Source: PLA3 sp964592235 (GTDB lineage Bacteria > Planctomycetota > Phycisphaerae > UBA1845 > UTPLA1). Taken from it: a DNA stretch of 64,000 bases. The translations under genes were made by a program, and so were the position numbers. Shown here in pieces: positions 17,381 to 26,272 of this stretch (within the stretch, counting starts at the first letter, position 1; every line of letters begins with the position of its first letter). The stretch covers positions 27,792 to 91,791 of the forward strand of contig CAZQCF010000013.1 in assembly GCA_964592235.1 (NCBI GenBank). The letters are read 5' to 3'. A model generated the notes under the pieces. That model saw only the letters and a list, made by a program, of their open reading frames with translations, was not told where the DNA came from and ran no database searches.

Positions 17381-19324
17381 ATGGACCGAATCCTGTCGAA
17401 TCTGCATGACCCGTCCCTGCTGCGCGACTTGAATCCGGCGCAGCTCGCCCAACTGGCCGGCGAAATCCGCGAACGCATTATCGAAGTCGTCGGGCGCAAC
17501 GGCGGCCACCTCGCCAGCAATCTCGGCGTCGTGGAGCTTTCGATCGCCCTGCATCGCGTCTTCGATTTTCGAAGTGATCGGCTGCTCTGGGATGTCGGGC
17601 ATCAGGCTTATGTCCACAAGCTGCTCACCGGCCGCAACGAACGCTTCGACACGCTCCGCAAGGCCGGCGGCATCAGCGGATTCCCGAACATCGAGGAAAG
17701 CGAATACGACCTGTTCAACGTCGGGCACGCGGGTACGGCGATCCCGACGGCCGTCGGTATGGCCCGCGGATCGGCCGCGCTGCAGGACGGGCGCCGCGTC
17801 GTCGCGCTGGTCGGCGACGCGAGCATCTTCAACGGCGTGGCGTTCGAGGGGTTGAATCAGGCCGGCACGCTGCGCCGCCAGTTGCTTGTGATTCTGAACG
17901 ACAACTCGATGGGAATCGCCCCGACGCAGGGGGGCATGGCCGAGTATCTCGCGAAGTTCCGCACAAGCACGATCTACGAAGAATTGAAAAAGAAGGTGAA
18001 GCGCTACCTGCCAGGCGTGCCGCTGGTCGGCAAGGCGGCGTTCGACGCGCTCGATCACCTGAAAGAAGGGTTGAAGGCGACGATCTCGCCTCACCAGATT
18101 TTCGAGCAGCTCGGCTTCCTGTATGTCGGCCCGACCGACGGGCACGATCTGCCGCACCTGATCGAATTGCTGGAAGGGTTGAAAGACGTCGATCATCCCG
18201 TGCTGCTGCACGTGCACACGCAAAAGGGGCGCGGGGCCGAGTGGGCCTGCGCCGATCCGACCACGTTCCACAGCCCCAAGCCGTTTAAGGTCGAGGGTTG
18301 CCGCGTGGAGATCCAATCGGGCGGACGCAGCTACACCGCCGCCTTCGCCGATGCCCTGATCAACGTTGCGCGCGATGACCGCCGCGTCTTCGCGTTCACA
18401 GCCGCCATGCCCGACGGCACCGGCACGGCGAAGTTTCAGAAGACGTTTCCCGAGCGCTACCTCGACGTGGGCATCGCCGAGAGCGCGACGGTCGACATCG
18501 CCGCCGGCATGTGCAAGGCGGGCATGCGTCCGGTCGTCGCCATTTACTCGACGTTCCTCCAGCGCGCGTTCGACCAGGTGTTTCAGGAAGTCGCGCTTCA
18601 GCGACTGCCCGTCATCTTCTGCCTCGATCGCGCCGGACTGGTCGGCGGCGACGGCCCGGTCCACCACGGGTTTGCCGACATCGCGTACCTGCGCGTCATG
18701 CCGGGCTTCGTACTGATGGCGCCGGGCGATGGCGATGAGATCGAAGCGGCGCTGCGACTGGCGCTGAAACTCGACAAGCCCAGTGCGATTCGCTACCCGC
18801 GCGACAGCGTGCCGCAGACGTTGTACGCAACCGGCGCGACGCCGCCGTTCGAATTGGGGCGGTCGATTGTCCTGCGCACCGGCGTGGACGGCACGATCCT
18901 CGCGTATGGCGGGCAATGTCGCGCCGCGCTGGAAGCGGCTGACCTGCTCGCAGCAGACGGGTTGAACTTCCAGGTCGTCAATGCCCGATTCGCCAAGCCG
19001 GTTGACCGCGACATGATCGCGCAGGCGATCGCGCGCGGCGGCCCCGTACTGACCGTAGAAGATCACTCGGTCGCCGGCGGGTTTGGCTCGGCGGTGATCG
19101 AAGCAGCCGTCGAGATGGGTTTGAACACGACAAACATCGTGATGCTCGGCATTCCCGAAAATTCATTCATCGCGCACGGCCCGCGGGCCGGTCAACTCGC
19201 GCAGGCGGGTATCGACGCAGAGGGCATCGCAGCGGCTGCACGGCGCGCCCTGCCGGTCCCGCGTGAACGCGCAGCGCCATCGATCGAACCGCGCGTCGCC
19301 GCGCCGGTCGCCGTCACGCCGTAG
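17381..19324 (+). CDS. dxs: 1-deoxy-D-xylulose-5-phosphate synthase
   Basis: Thiamine-diphosphate enzyme joining pyruvate and glyceraldehyde 3-phosphate, first step of the MEP isoprenoid pathway. Full length (647 aa). Motifs: HLASNLGVVELSIALHRVF, LLWDVGHQAYVHKLLTGR, the ThDP/Mg loop VGDASIFNGVAFEGLN with LNDNSMGIAPTQGG, DGHDLPHLIELL, and the transketolase pyrimidine-binding region PVVAIYSTFLQRAFDQVFQE with DRAGLVGGDGPVHHG. AAGGA lies 6 nt before the ATG. Ends the xseA-xseB-ispA-dxs run, followed by an inverted-repeat element. Confidence 0.97.
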   Translation: MDRILSNLHDPSLLRDLNPAQLAQLAGEIRERIIEVVGRNGGHLASNLGVVELSIALHRVFDFRSDRLLWDVGHQAYVHKLLTGRNERFDTLRKAGGISGFPNIEESEYDLFNVGHAGTAIPTAVGMARGSAALQDGRRVVALVGDASIFNGVAFEGLNQAGTLRRQLLVILNDNSMGIAPTQGGMAEYLAKFRTSTIYEELKKKVKRYLPGVPLVGKAAFDALDHLKEGLKATISPHQIFEQLGFLYVGPTDGHDLPHLIELLEGLKDVDHPVLLHVHTQKGRGAEWACADPTTFHSPKPFKVEGCRVEIQSGGRSYTAAFADALINVARDDRRVFAFTAAMPDGTGTAKFQKTFPERYLDVGIAESATVDIAAGMCKAGMRPVVAIYSTFLQRAFDQVFQEVALQRLPVIFCLDRAGLVGGDGPVHHGFADIAYLRVMPGFVLMAPGDGDEIEAALRLALKLDKPSAIRYPRDSVPQTLYATGATPPFELGRSIVLRTGVDGTILAYGGQCRAALEAADLLAADGLNFQVVNARFAKPVDRDMIAQAIARGGPVLTVEDHSVAGGFGSAVIEAAVEMGLNTTNIVMLGIPENSFIAHGPRAGQLAQAGIDAEGIAAAARRALPVPRERAAPSIEPRVAAPVAVTP

Positions 19325-19372
19325 GCGTTCACTCAACCATCACCGAAAATGCGACCTGGCCGCGCGACCGAT

Positions 19373-19530
19373 CCGAGCCGCGACCGTCAGGGAGCGCCGG
19401 GCGATGCCCGAAGTTGGGGAATTGCGATGGGAAAGTACAACGCTCGTTCGCAATGTCCTGCCTCACGATTATTCGAGGAGTCCTCTCACGACGCAGCGTC
19501 TCCCGGCGCTCCCTGACGGTCGCGGCTCGG
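19373..19530. repeat. Element with perfect 29-bp terminal inverted repeats (copy 1)
   Basis: Left arm 19373-19401 begins CCGAGCCGCGACCGTCAGG; right arm 19502-19530 ends CCTGACGGTCGCGGCTCGG; the two are exact complements over 29 bp with a 100-bp interior. A second copy with the same arms but an unrelated 63-bp interior is at 46006-46122. It lies between the convergent dxs and rpoN genes, so it could also act as a two-way terminator. Non-coding as far as I can see. Confidence 0.8.
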
Positions 19531-19558
19531 ACATTCCACGGTCTGCACAATGATTGCG

Positions 19559-21115
19559 TTAGTATTCCCGCCGCTCGCGCACGGACGGAATGTTGAGCTG
19601 CGCGCGGTACTTGGCGACGGTGCGCCGGGCGATCGGCGTGCCGCCTGATTCGGTAAGAAGCTTCACGATTTCATCATCGGACAGGGGGTTCTTCTTGTCT
19701 TCCTTGTCGATGATCTCCTTCACTTTCGCCTTGATGCTGTTCCAACTGACGGCCTCGCCGCTTCCGTCGGTCGTGCCGCCGGTGAAGAACATGCGCAGCG
19801 GAAAGATGCCTCGCGGCGTCTGAATGTACTTGCCATCCACCGTGCGGCTGATCGTCGACGCGTCGCAGTTCAGCTCCTCGGCGAGGTCGCGCATACGCAG
19901 GACTTTGAGAAATTGCGGCCCGAAGTCGAAGAATTCGCGCTGACGATCGAGGATGATCTTCGCGATCTCAAGCAGCCGCTGCCGACGGAACGCGATCGCG
20001 TCGATGATGGTGGTGGCCGCTTCCATGCGCCGGCGGATGAACTCGCGGGCTTCCTTGTCAGCATCCCGATCCTGGAGCATCTCGCGGTACTGCGCGTTGA
20101 TTCGCAGGCGCGGCGTGTTGCCGCGCGCGAGCCGCATGTCATACCCGTCGCCCTCTTCGACGTTGTCAACAATGATGTCCGGCGTGATTCCCTGAACGTC
20201 GCCCTGTCGCACCAGATGGCCGGGATGGTGGTTCAACCTGCCGATGACGCGCAGGGCATCCTTGATTTCTTCGATGTCTCGCCCGGTGGCCTTCGCTACG
20301 GCGGGAAAATTGTTCTTCGCCAGCTCCACGAGATATTTGCGTACAATCTCTTCGCAGAGCGGATCGACGTTCTCCTGACCGGCAAGCTGAATGAGCAGGC
20401 ATTCGGTCAGGTCGCGCGCACCGACGCCCGTCGGCTCCAGGGTCTGCACGAGCGACAGCGCCTGTTCCAGCACCGCCACGTCGAGGGGCGGATGCGCGCT
20501 CGCGCCGATCTCTTCCAGCAGCCGCCGCGCTTCGTCGGGCGTGCGCTGGATGATGAGCGGCGTCGCCTCCATCTGTTCGTCGCCGTTGCCGCCCTTCGAG
20601 TGGTGTTCGGCCTCGCTGCGCAGATAACCGTCGTCATCCATCCAGTCGATCAGCACCTGCCCCGGCCGGCGCAGCGCTTCGGGCATTTCCATGAGCGACC
20701 ACTGGCGCGACAACTGATCCCGCAAGGCCTCCTCGCGCGAGGCCGTATTGGCCATCGCGTCGAGCTTGGCGTCGCGCTCGCCGCTGGCGACAGCGCTTCC
20801 GGTGCGCCCGAAGGGCAGATCCCCCGGGTCCAGCTCCAGCTCGCGCGTCATGCGCTCCAGGCGCTCGAAGCTCTCGGCCTCGGCGAGATTAGTTTCCGTC
20901 GCGGGCAGGTCTTCCTTAGGGGATGCGGTGGAGTCCGCGCCGGATTCCGGCTCGAGCAATTCCAGCACCGGATTGGATTCCAGCTCTTCGCGCACCCGCG
21001 CTTCCAGCGCCATCAACGGCAGCGTGAGGATCTCCATCGACTGGATCAGTTGCGGCGTGAGCCGCTGTTCCAGCCGCATCTGCTGCGACGGCATCATGGA
21101 CATGTACTGGGACAC
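19559..21115 (-). CDS. rpoN: RNA polymerase sigma-54 factor
   Basis: All three RpoN regions are present. Region I is a Gln/Leu-rich N-terminus (LEQRLTPQLIQSMEILTLPL, then LEARVREELESNPVLEL), region II an acidic linker, and region III the core-binding and DNA-binding parts, ending with the RpoN box ARRTVAKYR about 15 residues from the C-terminus. It directs polymerase to -24/-12 promoters that need AAA+ activators. The start is a GTG with AGGAGAGG 11 nt upstream; an ATG follows at codon 5. A TATAAT on the minus strand lies about 105 bp upstream. Monocistronic. Confidence 0.97.
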   Translation of the reverse strand: MSQYMSMMPSQQMRLEQRLTPQLIQSMEILTLPLMALEARVREELESNPVLELLEPESGADSTASPKEDLPATETNLAEAESFERLERMTRELELDPGDLPFGRTGSAVASGERDAKLDAMANTASREEALRDQLSRQWSLMEMPEALRRPGQVLIDWMDDDGYLRSEAEHHSKGGNGDEQMEATPLIIQRTPDEARRLLEEIGASAHPPLDVAVLEQALSLVQTLEPTGVGARDLTECLLIQLAGQENVDPLCEEIVRKYLVELAKNNFPAVAKATGRDIEEIKDALRVIGRLNHHPGHLVRQGDVQGITPDIIVDNVEEGDGYDMRLARGNTPRLRINAQYREMLQDRDADKEAREFIRRRMEAATTIIDAIAFRRQRLLEIAKIILDRQREFFDFGPQFLKVLRMRDLAEELNCDASTISRTVDGKYIQTPRGIFPLRMFFTGGTTDGSGEAVSWNSIKAKVKEIIDKEDKKNPLSDDEIVKLLTESGGTPIARRTVAKYRAQLNIPSVRERREY

Positions 21116-21221
21116 GCGTAGTGCTGACCTCTCCTGAAGGGCCTCTTGGGCATTCGGGGCGGGCGAAAGCCAAAGGCCGCCCGATCTGGTTTTCGGCCGT
21201 TGGCCCGCCCGACTCCATGTG

Positions 21222-21227
21222 ATTATA
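21222..21227 (-). promoter_or_regulatory. Possible -10 element for rpoN
   Basis: Perfect TATAAT on the minus strand, 106 bp before the rpoN start. No convincing -35 is found 16-18 bp upstream, so support is the hexamer alone. Confidence 0.3.
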
Positions 21228-21398
21228 CATTACGTTTCGATCGCCGCAGCCTCATTTTTCCGGAATTGGCACGGCGATTGCTCAGCGGCAGGACCCGCTG
21301 GTTGCGCGCCTTTTCCGCGAATGAGAAATTCCCCGCTATCGGCTGCGTTGATTTCGAGCGGAGGACCAGCCTGCTGCACTGAACTAAGGAGCAAATAC

Positions 21399-21893
21399 AT
21401 GGCGCGTGACAAGGCATTAGCCCCTATTGATCTCTTGGCCGAATTGGTCGCCGAAGTGTTTGACGGAAAAAGCTGGCACGGCCCCAGCCTGCGCTCGACG
21501 GTTCGGCGCGTGACCGCGACGCAGGCCGTGTGGCGACCGGGCCGGGGACGAAAGTGCATCGCCGAGATCGTGCTCCATGCCGCGTACTGGAAATACGCCG
21601 CGCGGCGGCGGCTGCGCGGCGATCAGCGCGGGAGCTTCGCGCTGAAAGGCAGCAACTGGTTTGCCGTCCCCGCGAAGCTCACCGACGCGGAATGGAAGGG
21701 ATACCTGAAACTCCTCGATACCGAGCATGCGCAGTTGCTGGACGCGATTGCCGGACTGAACCCGGCTGACCTGCTGGTCGTCCCAGCCGGCAGCCGCGTG
21801 AACAACGCGAAACTGCTGCGCGGCATGGCCAGCCACGACGTCTATCACGCCGGGCAGATTCAAACGATCAAGCGGCTGTGCCCCATTAAGTAA
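21399..21893 (+). CDS. DinB-like protein
   Basis: A 164-residue helical protein of the DinB/YfiT type. Metal-binding histidines of the family are suggested by IVLHAAYWKYAARR near residue 60 and SHDVYHAGQIQTIKR near the C-terminus. Some relatives are thiol-dependent enzymes (bacillithiol or mycothiol transferases), but most, like this one, have no known substrate. TAAGGAGC 8 nt before ATG 21399 sets the start; the frame is open to 21219 but without a ribosome site. Transcribed alone between rpoN and a minus-strand glycosyltransferase. Confidence 0.75.
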   Translation: MARDKALAPIDLLAELVAEVFDGKSWHGPSLRSTVRRVTATQAVWRPGRGRKCIAEIVLHAAYWKYAARRRLRGDQRGSFALKGSNWFAVPAKLTDAEWKGYLKLLDTEHAQLLDAIAGLNPADLLVVPAGSRVNNAKLLRGMASHDVYHAGQIQTIKRLCPIK

Positions 21894-21935
21894 GCGAGCG
21901 AACTCACGTTTCCATGTCGCCCGAGGACGCGGCCA

Positions 21936-23084
21936 TCATCGCCGGGCGACGGACTCATACATCGAGACATAGCGCGGGATCAGTCCCCGCCAGTCGTAGC
22001 GCTCCGCCGCCAGCGCCCGGCCGCGCTGGCCCATGGCCTTGCGGGCTGCGTCATCAAGCGTGACGAGTTCCTTCAGCGCTGCGGCAATGGCGCGGCGATT
22101 CGGCGGGACAATTCTCCCCGCGTCGGCCTGTTTCACGTCCGGCATGTTGCAGGCGTCGGAAATGACCACGGGCAGGCCTGCCGCCAGCGATTCGAGGATC
22201 GACATGCTTAGGCCTTCGCTCAAGCTGGGCTGGAGCAGAATGCTGGCCCGGCCCAGCGCGGCGCGGACCTCGTCGCGGGAAAGATGACCGGTAAATGTCA
22301 CGCGCGATTCCAATCCCTTTCGCCGAATCGCGGACTCCAGCATGCGTTGCAGGCCAAATTCATCGGGCCCCGCGATCACGAGATGCCAATCCTTGCCGGC
22401 AGACAGAATATCAAAACACGCCTGCATGCCGGGCACGATCCCCTTCTGGATTGCGACGCGCCCCAGCATCAGCACCCACTTCGCGGAGGCCGCGTTGGGA
22501 AACCGCGCATGCAGCGCATCGGGCGAGGGTAGCGCCGCGTACTCCGCAGTATGGAGACCGTTCGGAACCGTCGTCACATGCGAGTTGAATCCCAATGCGC
22601 GAATCGCCTCGGCCTCTCCGTCAGCCAGTGCGTGCAACATCGCCGCTCCGCTAAGATTGCGATGCTCAAACATCCAGCCGGCCAGCAGCTTCTTCCACCG
22701 GCTGCGCTTCCACGCCCACGGCATCATCATGCTGTGCGGCGTCATGATGTACGGGCGACCGGCTTTTCGCGCGGCGCGGCCGGCGGCCTGATTCTGCCCC
22801 GTCCAAAGCCCGTGCAGGTGAACGACATCGCAATCAGCCACGAGTCGGGCGATCTTGCTATTGAATTGCGCGGAGCGGCCCAGGCGCGAACCGCCGGAAT
22901 CGGAGAACGCGACGACCTCAACGCCGCTTATGTCGGGCGGCGCGCCGAATCGCCCACCCGCCAGCGTCGCGATCCGGCACGAGTGACCGGCGGCGACCAG
23001 GCCCGCCGCTAGGTCAGGCACGACGCGCGCGATCCCGCCCCAGGCCGGGTCCAGCGATTGAATGATGTGCAAAATCCGAATCAT
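21936..23084 (-). CDS. GT4-family glycosyltransferase
   Basis: GT-B enzyme of 382 residues. N-terminal domain MIRILHIIQSLDPAWGGIAR and VVHLHGLWTGQNQAAGRAAR; C-terminal domain with VTTVPNGLHTAEYAA, VLMLGRVAIQKGI, and LQPSLSEGLSMSILESLAAG (the E-x7-E nucleotide-sugar site), then GLPVVISDACNMPDV. Probably uses an NDP-sugar to extend a surface glycan. It is isolated from the clusters at 2-9151 and 43181-45957, with no glycan genes adjacent. Divergent from guaB. Confidence 0.85.
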   Translation of the reverse strand: MIRILHIIQSLDPAWGGIARVVPDLAAGLVAAGHSCRIATLAGGRFGAPPDISGVEVVAFSDSGGSRLGRSAQFNSKIARLVADCDVVHLHGLWTGQNQAAGRAARKAGRPYIMTPHSMMMPWAWKRSRWKKLLAGWMFEHRNLSGAAMLHALADGEAEAIRALGFNSHVTTVPNGLHTAEYAALPSPDALHARFPNAASAKWVLMLGRVAIQKGIVPGMQACFDILSAGKDWHLVIAGPDEFGLQRMLESAIRRKGLESRVTFTGHLSRDEVRAALGRASILLQPSLSEGLSMSILESLAAGLPVVISDACNMPDVKQADAGRIVPPNRRAIAAALKELVTLDDAARKAMGQRGRALAAERYDWRGLIPRYVSMYESVARR

Positions 23085-23167
23085 GGTGCGGGTAGCCTAA
23101 TCCGAGCGGTTCACGACGCAACGGCGGTCACCTTTTGGTCAGGTGCTTTCGAACGCCGCGTTCCGCC

Positions 23168-23195
23168 TTGCCGCAACCCGTGCAGCGGTTAGAAT
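23168..23195 (+). promoter_or_regulatory. Sigma-70-type promoter for guaB
   Basis: TTGCCG at 23168-23173, 16-bp spacer, TAGAAT at 23190-23195; start of transcription would be near 23202, giving a 15-nt leader that contains AAGGG before the guaB ATG. The same TTGCC -35 occurs at other genes of this window. Confidence 0.55.
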
Positions 23196-23216
23196 CCTCC
23201 AAAAGGGCAACCATCC

Positions 23217-24728
23217 ATGCACCCCGGCCCCGCAGCTTCCAAGATTGTCGGCGACGGAATCACCTTCGATGACGTGCTGCTGCTGCCCGCGCGCAGCAGT
23301 GTCGTCCCCAAAGACGCCGACGTGCGCACGCATCTGACGCGCAACATCACGATCAACATCCCGCTCGTCTCCGCGCCGATGGACACGGTCACCGAGGCCG
23401 GGCTGGCCATCGCTCTCGCGCAAGAAGGCGGCATCGGCATCATTCACAAGAATCTGCAACCCGAGGTGCAGTGCCGCGAGGTGGAGAAGGTCAAGCGTTC
23501 CGCCAACGGCGTCATCCTCGATCCCGTCACGCTGCGCCCCACCGACACGGTGGACCGCGCGGCCGAACTGATGCGCCTGCACAACATTTCGGGCGTGCCG
23601 ATCACCGACGAATCGGGCGTGCTGGTCGGCATCGTTACGCGGCGCGACATGAAATTTCTGTTGCACGCCGACCGGCAGGGTTCAACGGCCGGCGCGATGA
23701 AGATCGCGCAGATCATGACGAAGGACGACCTCGTCACCGCCCCACCAGGGACCAGCCTCGATGAGGCCGATCGCATTCTTCAGCAACACAAGGTCGAGAA
23801 ACTTCTGCTCGTTCACGCCGATCGGCGGCTGGCCGGACTGATCACGATCAAGGACATCGACAAGAATCGACAATTTCCGAACAGTTGCCGCGACGCGCGG
23901 GGGCGGTTGCGCGTCGGGGCGGCCGTCGGTGTGCACGAGTACGACCGCGTGGCCGCGCTGATCGAGGCCGAGGTGGACGTGATTGCGGTCGACACGGCAC
24001 ACGGCCACTCGGACAACGTGATCGAGACGGTGCGGCGTATCAAGCGCGAGCACAGCATTGACGTCATCGCCGGGAACATCGCGACGGCCGAGGCGGCGGT
24101 TGACCTGCTCGATGCAGGGGCCGACGCGCTGAAGGTCGGCATCGGCCCGGGGTCGATCTGCACGACGCGGATCGTGTCCGGCGTGGGCGTGCCGCAGCTA
24201 TCGGCGATCATGAATGTCGTCAGCGTCGCGCAGGATCGGCATGTTCCGGTGATTGCCGACGGCGGGGTCCGGTTCAGCGGGGACATCACCAAGGCGATTG
24301 CGGCCGGGGCACACAGCGTGATGATCGGGTCGCTGTTTGCCGGGCTGGATGAGTCGCCGGGCAGCATGGTGCTGTGGAAAGGCCGCCGATACAAGGAATA
24401 TCGCGGGATGGGGTCGCTTGGGGCGATGGTTTCGGGCAGCGCCGACCGATACAAACAAGGCGGCGAAACGCAGCGGGACAAACTCGTGCCCGAGGGCGTC
24501 GAAGGGCGCGTGCCCTATCGCGGCCGCCTGGCGGAGCTGACGTACCAGTTGGTCGGCGGGCTTCGGTCGGGCATGGGTTACTGCGGCGCGGCGAACATCG
24601 AGGCGTTGCGGCACGACGCACGATTCGTGCGTGTGAGCGGCGCGAGCATGGTCGAGTCGCACCCGCATAATCTGGTCATCACCGAGGAAGCACCAAACTA
24701 CGCCGTGGAACACATTGTCGAGGTTTGA
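23217..24728 (+). CDS. guaB: Inosine-5'-monophosphate dehydrogenase
   Basis: Oxidises IMP to XMP with NAD+, the committed step of guanine nucleotide synthesis. The TIM-barrel core starts GITFDDVLLLPARSSVVPKD and PLVSAPMDTVTEAGLAIALA; the catalytic loop is GIGPGSICTTRIVSG with the active Cys; YKEYRGMGSLGAM is the flap region. Residues about 95-215 form two CBS domains (LMRLHNISGVPITDES, IVTRRDMKFL, VEKLLLVHADRRLAGLITIK). Full length (503 aa, typical ~490). The next lipoprotein gene starts 1 nt after its stop. Confidence 0.97.
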   Translation: MHPGPAASKIVGDGITFDDVLLLPARSSVVPKDADVRTHLTRNITINIPLVSAPMDTVTEAGLAIALAQEGGIGIIHKNLQPEVQCREVEKVKRSANGVILDPVTLRPTDTVDRAAELMRLHNISGVPITDESGVLVGIVTRRDMKFLLHADRQGSTAGAMKIAQIMTKDDLVTAPPGTSLDEADRILQQHKVEKLLLVHADRRLAGLITIKDIDKNRQFPNSCRDARGRLRVGAAVGVHEYDRVAALIEAEVDVIAVDTAHGHSDNVIETVRRIKREHSIDVIAGNIATAEAAVDLLDAGADALKVGIGPGSICTTRIVSGVGVPQLSAIMNVVSVAQDRHVPVIADGGVRFSGDITKAIAAGAHSVMIGSLFAGLDESPGSMVLWKGRRYKEYRGMGSLGAMVSGSADRYKQGGETQRDKLVPEGVEGRVPYRGRLAELTYQLVGGLRSGMGYCGAANIEALRHDARFVRVSGASMVESHPHNLVITEEAPNYAVEHIVEV

Positions 24729-24729
24729 G

Positions 24730-25350
24730 ATGAGCATGATACGTATGTCTGGTTGGAACGCGGCCGGGATGATGACCCTGGGGATGGTGGTTGCCGCCGG
24801 GTGCGCGCACGTGAACAATCCGTATGAGGACTCCGGCGCGACAATCGACTACGAAATGAAGACGACCAGCTCCGAAAGCTATGCGAAGGGTCACTCCGAA
24901 TTCGGCCGACCCGTCCGGCGTCAGGCGCCCGAATCCGAAGTGCGGTATGAGAACGGCGCCGTGACGCACTGGCCGCTTTGGTTCGAGGATCCGTTTGAAG
25001 ACAAGGGCAATCGGTTTATCCCCTACGGCAATGCGGACGCCGAGCGCGATCTGCCCGACAACGAGTTCGCCTGGAACTGGGTGGATTACTTCCACATGGC
25101 CTACGGCCCCGCGCGGCTGGTCACCAACGCCGTCGGCTGGCCGGCCAGCGCCGTCGTGCAGCACCCCGGCATGCTGATGGAGAGCAACGGGCGCATCGAT
25201 CGCAACATCCTCGGATACGATCACGACGCCAAGCGCAGCGACAGCGTCACGCGCGAGCCGCCGCACGTCAGCATCATCAACAAGCAGGTGCTGGAGACGG
25301 ACATCGAACCGGCGCCCGATGCGGCCGAGACGGCGCCATCCGCGAATTAA
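24730..25350 (+). CDS. Lipoprotein of unknown function
   Basis: Signal peptide and lipobox: GMMTLGMVVAAGCAHVNNPY, acylated Cys near residue 21. The mature part (about 185 residues) is polar and acidic, with an aromatic central stretch (FAWNWVDYFHMAYGPARLVT) followed by NAVGWPASAVVQHPG. I do not recognise the family. It begins 1 nt after the guaB stop with GAGG overlapping that gene's end, so it is probably co-transcribed with guaB, though a functional link is not obvious. Likely anchored in a membrane facing the periplasm. Confidence 0.65.
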   Translation: MSMIRMSGWNAAGMMTLGMVVAAGCAHVNNPYEDSGATIDYEMKTTSSESYAKGHSEFGRPVRRQAPESEVRYENGAVTHWPLWFEDPFEDKGNRFIPYGNADAERDLPDNEFAWNWVDYFHMAYGPARLVTNAVGWPASAVVQHPGMLMESNGRIDRNILGYDHDAKRSDSVTREPPHVSIINKQVLETDIEPAPDAAETAPSAN

Positions 25351-25487
25351 GGCTTTCGCTGCGACGGTTTCGCACCATTTGGCCATTCGCCCAACGTTTC
25401 GTATCATGTTCAGAAGCTCGAAATCCCGGCCGGCTTTCGCCGATGCCGCAGACGCCGATTCGCCTCCTGGCAGAAAAGGATGAACAC

Positions 25488-25721
25488 ATGAACGCTCTGC
25501 GAACCAAGCTCACCAAGATCGCTTGTCTTGCCTGTTGCGCCGCCGCGCTGCTGGTCGGTTCGGCCTGCTCGCAGAATACCTGCGGCGACTGTTCGTCCGA
25601 CAAGTGCTGCATGGCCAAGTGCGCGGCCGGCTGCTGCGACGCCAACTGCAAGAGCGAGACGTGTTGCAAAGAGAAGAAGTGCGCCCCGAATTGCGACGCG
25701 CCTTGCTGCAAGAAGGCCTGA
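25488..25721 (+). CDS. Small cysteine-rich lipoprotein, possibly metal-binding
   Basis: A 77-residue precursor. Signal segment LTKIACLACCAAALLVGSAC ends in a lipobox (VGSAC). The mature ~50 residues contain 14 further cysteines, mostly in CC pairs (DKCCMAKC, GCCDANC, TCCKEKKC, APCCKKA), with lysines and no other clear fold. This composition suggests metal binding or a disulfide knot, as in metallothionein-like peptides, but no named family is recognised. AAAGGA lies 8 nt before ATG 25488. Followed 83 bp later by a CDGSH iron-sulfur protein in the same direction. Confidence 0.65.
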   Translation: MNALRTKLTKIACLACCAAALLVGSACSQNTCGDCSSDKCCMAKCAAGCCDANCKSETCCKEKKCAPNCDAPCCKKA

Positions 25722-25804
25722 CCCGCACGATAAGAACGCCAATCCAGCATGACCGGGCAGCATGATCCGCCGCCTGGTATAACCCCGTTGCGCGGAGAAA
25801 CGTC

Positions 25805-26053
25805 ATGGACGCCAAGCACGACAACAAGCCCATCGTCATCGAAGAAACGCCCGGGAAGAAGGCCTACTGCCAGTGCGGCCATTCGGCGAAGCTGCCCTAT
25901 TGCGACGGCGCGCACGCGCGCCTCGGCACGGGGCTGGCCCCCATTGTGTGTGAGATCAGCGAGGCGGGGAAGAAGGCGGTCTGCCAGTGTCACCGCAGCG
26001 GCAACCTGCCCTGGTGCGACGGATCGCATAAGTCAATGGTCAGTGGTTCGTAG
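25805..26053 (+). CDS. Tandem CDGSH iron-sulfur domain protein
   Basis: Two CDGSH motifs in 82 residues. The first uses C22, C24, C33 and H37 (CQCGHSAKLPYCDGAH); the second C60, C62, C71 and H75 (CQCHRSGNLPWCDGSH). Each fits the C-x-C-x2-S-x3-P-x-C-D-G-x-H rule for a 3Cys-1His [2Fe-2S] cluster, as in mitoNEET/Miner2-type proteins, so it should bind two clusters in electron transfer or cluster handling. No membrane anchor. The last residues (SMVSGS and stop) fall in a short tandem repeat, so the C-terminus may be secondarily altered. Confidence 0.9.
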   Translation: MDAKHDNKPIVIEETPGKKAYCQCGHSAKLPYCDGAHARLGTGLAPIVCEISEAGKKAVCQCHRSGNLPWCDGSHKSMVSGS

Positions 26054-26073
26054 ACAGTGGTCAGTGGGCAGAG
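26034..26073. repeat. Degenerate short tandem repeat (CAGTGGT-like units), second copy
   Basis: Units such as TCAGTGG, ACAGTGG and TCAGTGGG, related to those at 14159-14205. They overlap the stop codon of the CDGSH gene. The rest of the gap to 26272 is AT-richer sequence without a gene; its right end has an AATTCGCTATTCAC-type stretch that supplies the stop of the facing permease gene. Confidence 0.55.
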
Positions 26074-26272
26074 AACTTAAGAAATGCAGAATTGAGAATG
26101 GAGAGAGGGTTTGCCTGCCTGTCGCAGAATGTTTCGATCAAAAGCGCCTAACAGAATGGGTGGTACGGGCGTCCCGCCCGTCCAATCACCGTGGACCGGT
26201 TTCATTGTGTTAGGTGCTCTTTGACTCGCTTTCTGCACCCTTCGTTCTTAACTCAACGTTCTTCGCAATTCG

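Noticed and set aside
17126..19066. 646-residue minus-strand frame
   Set aside because: Antisense shadow of dxs with no protein-like composition.
19913..21121. 402-residue plus-strand frame
   Set aside because: Antisense shadow of rpoN.
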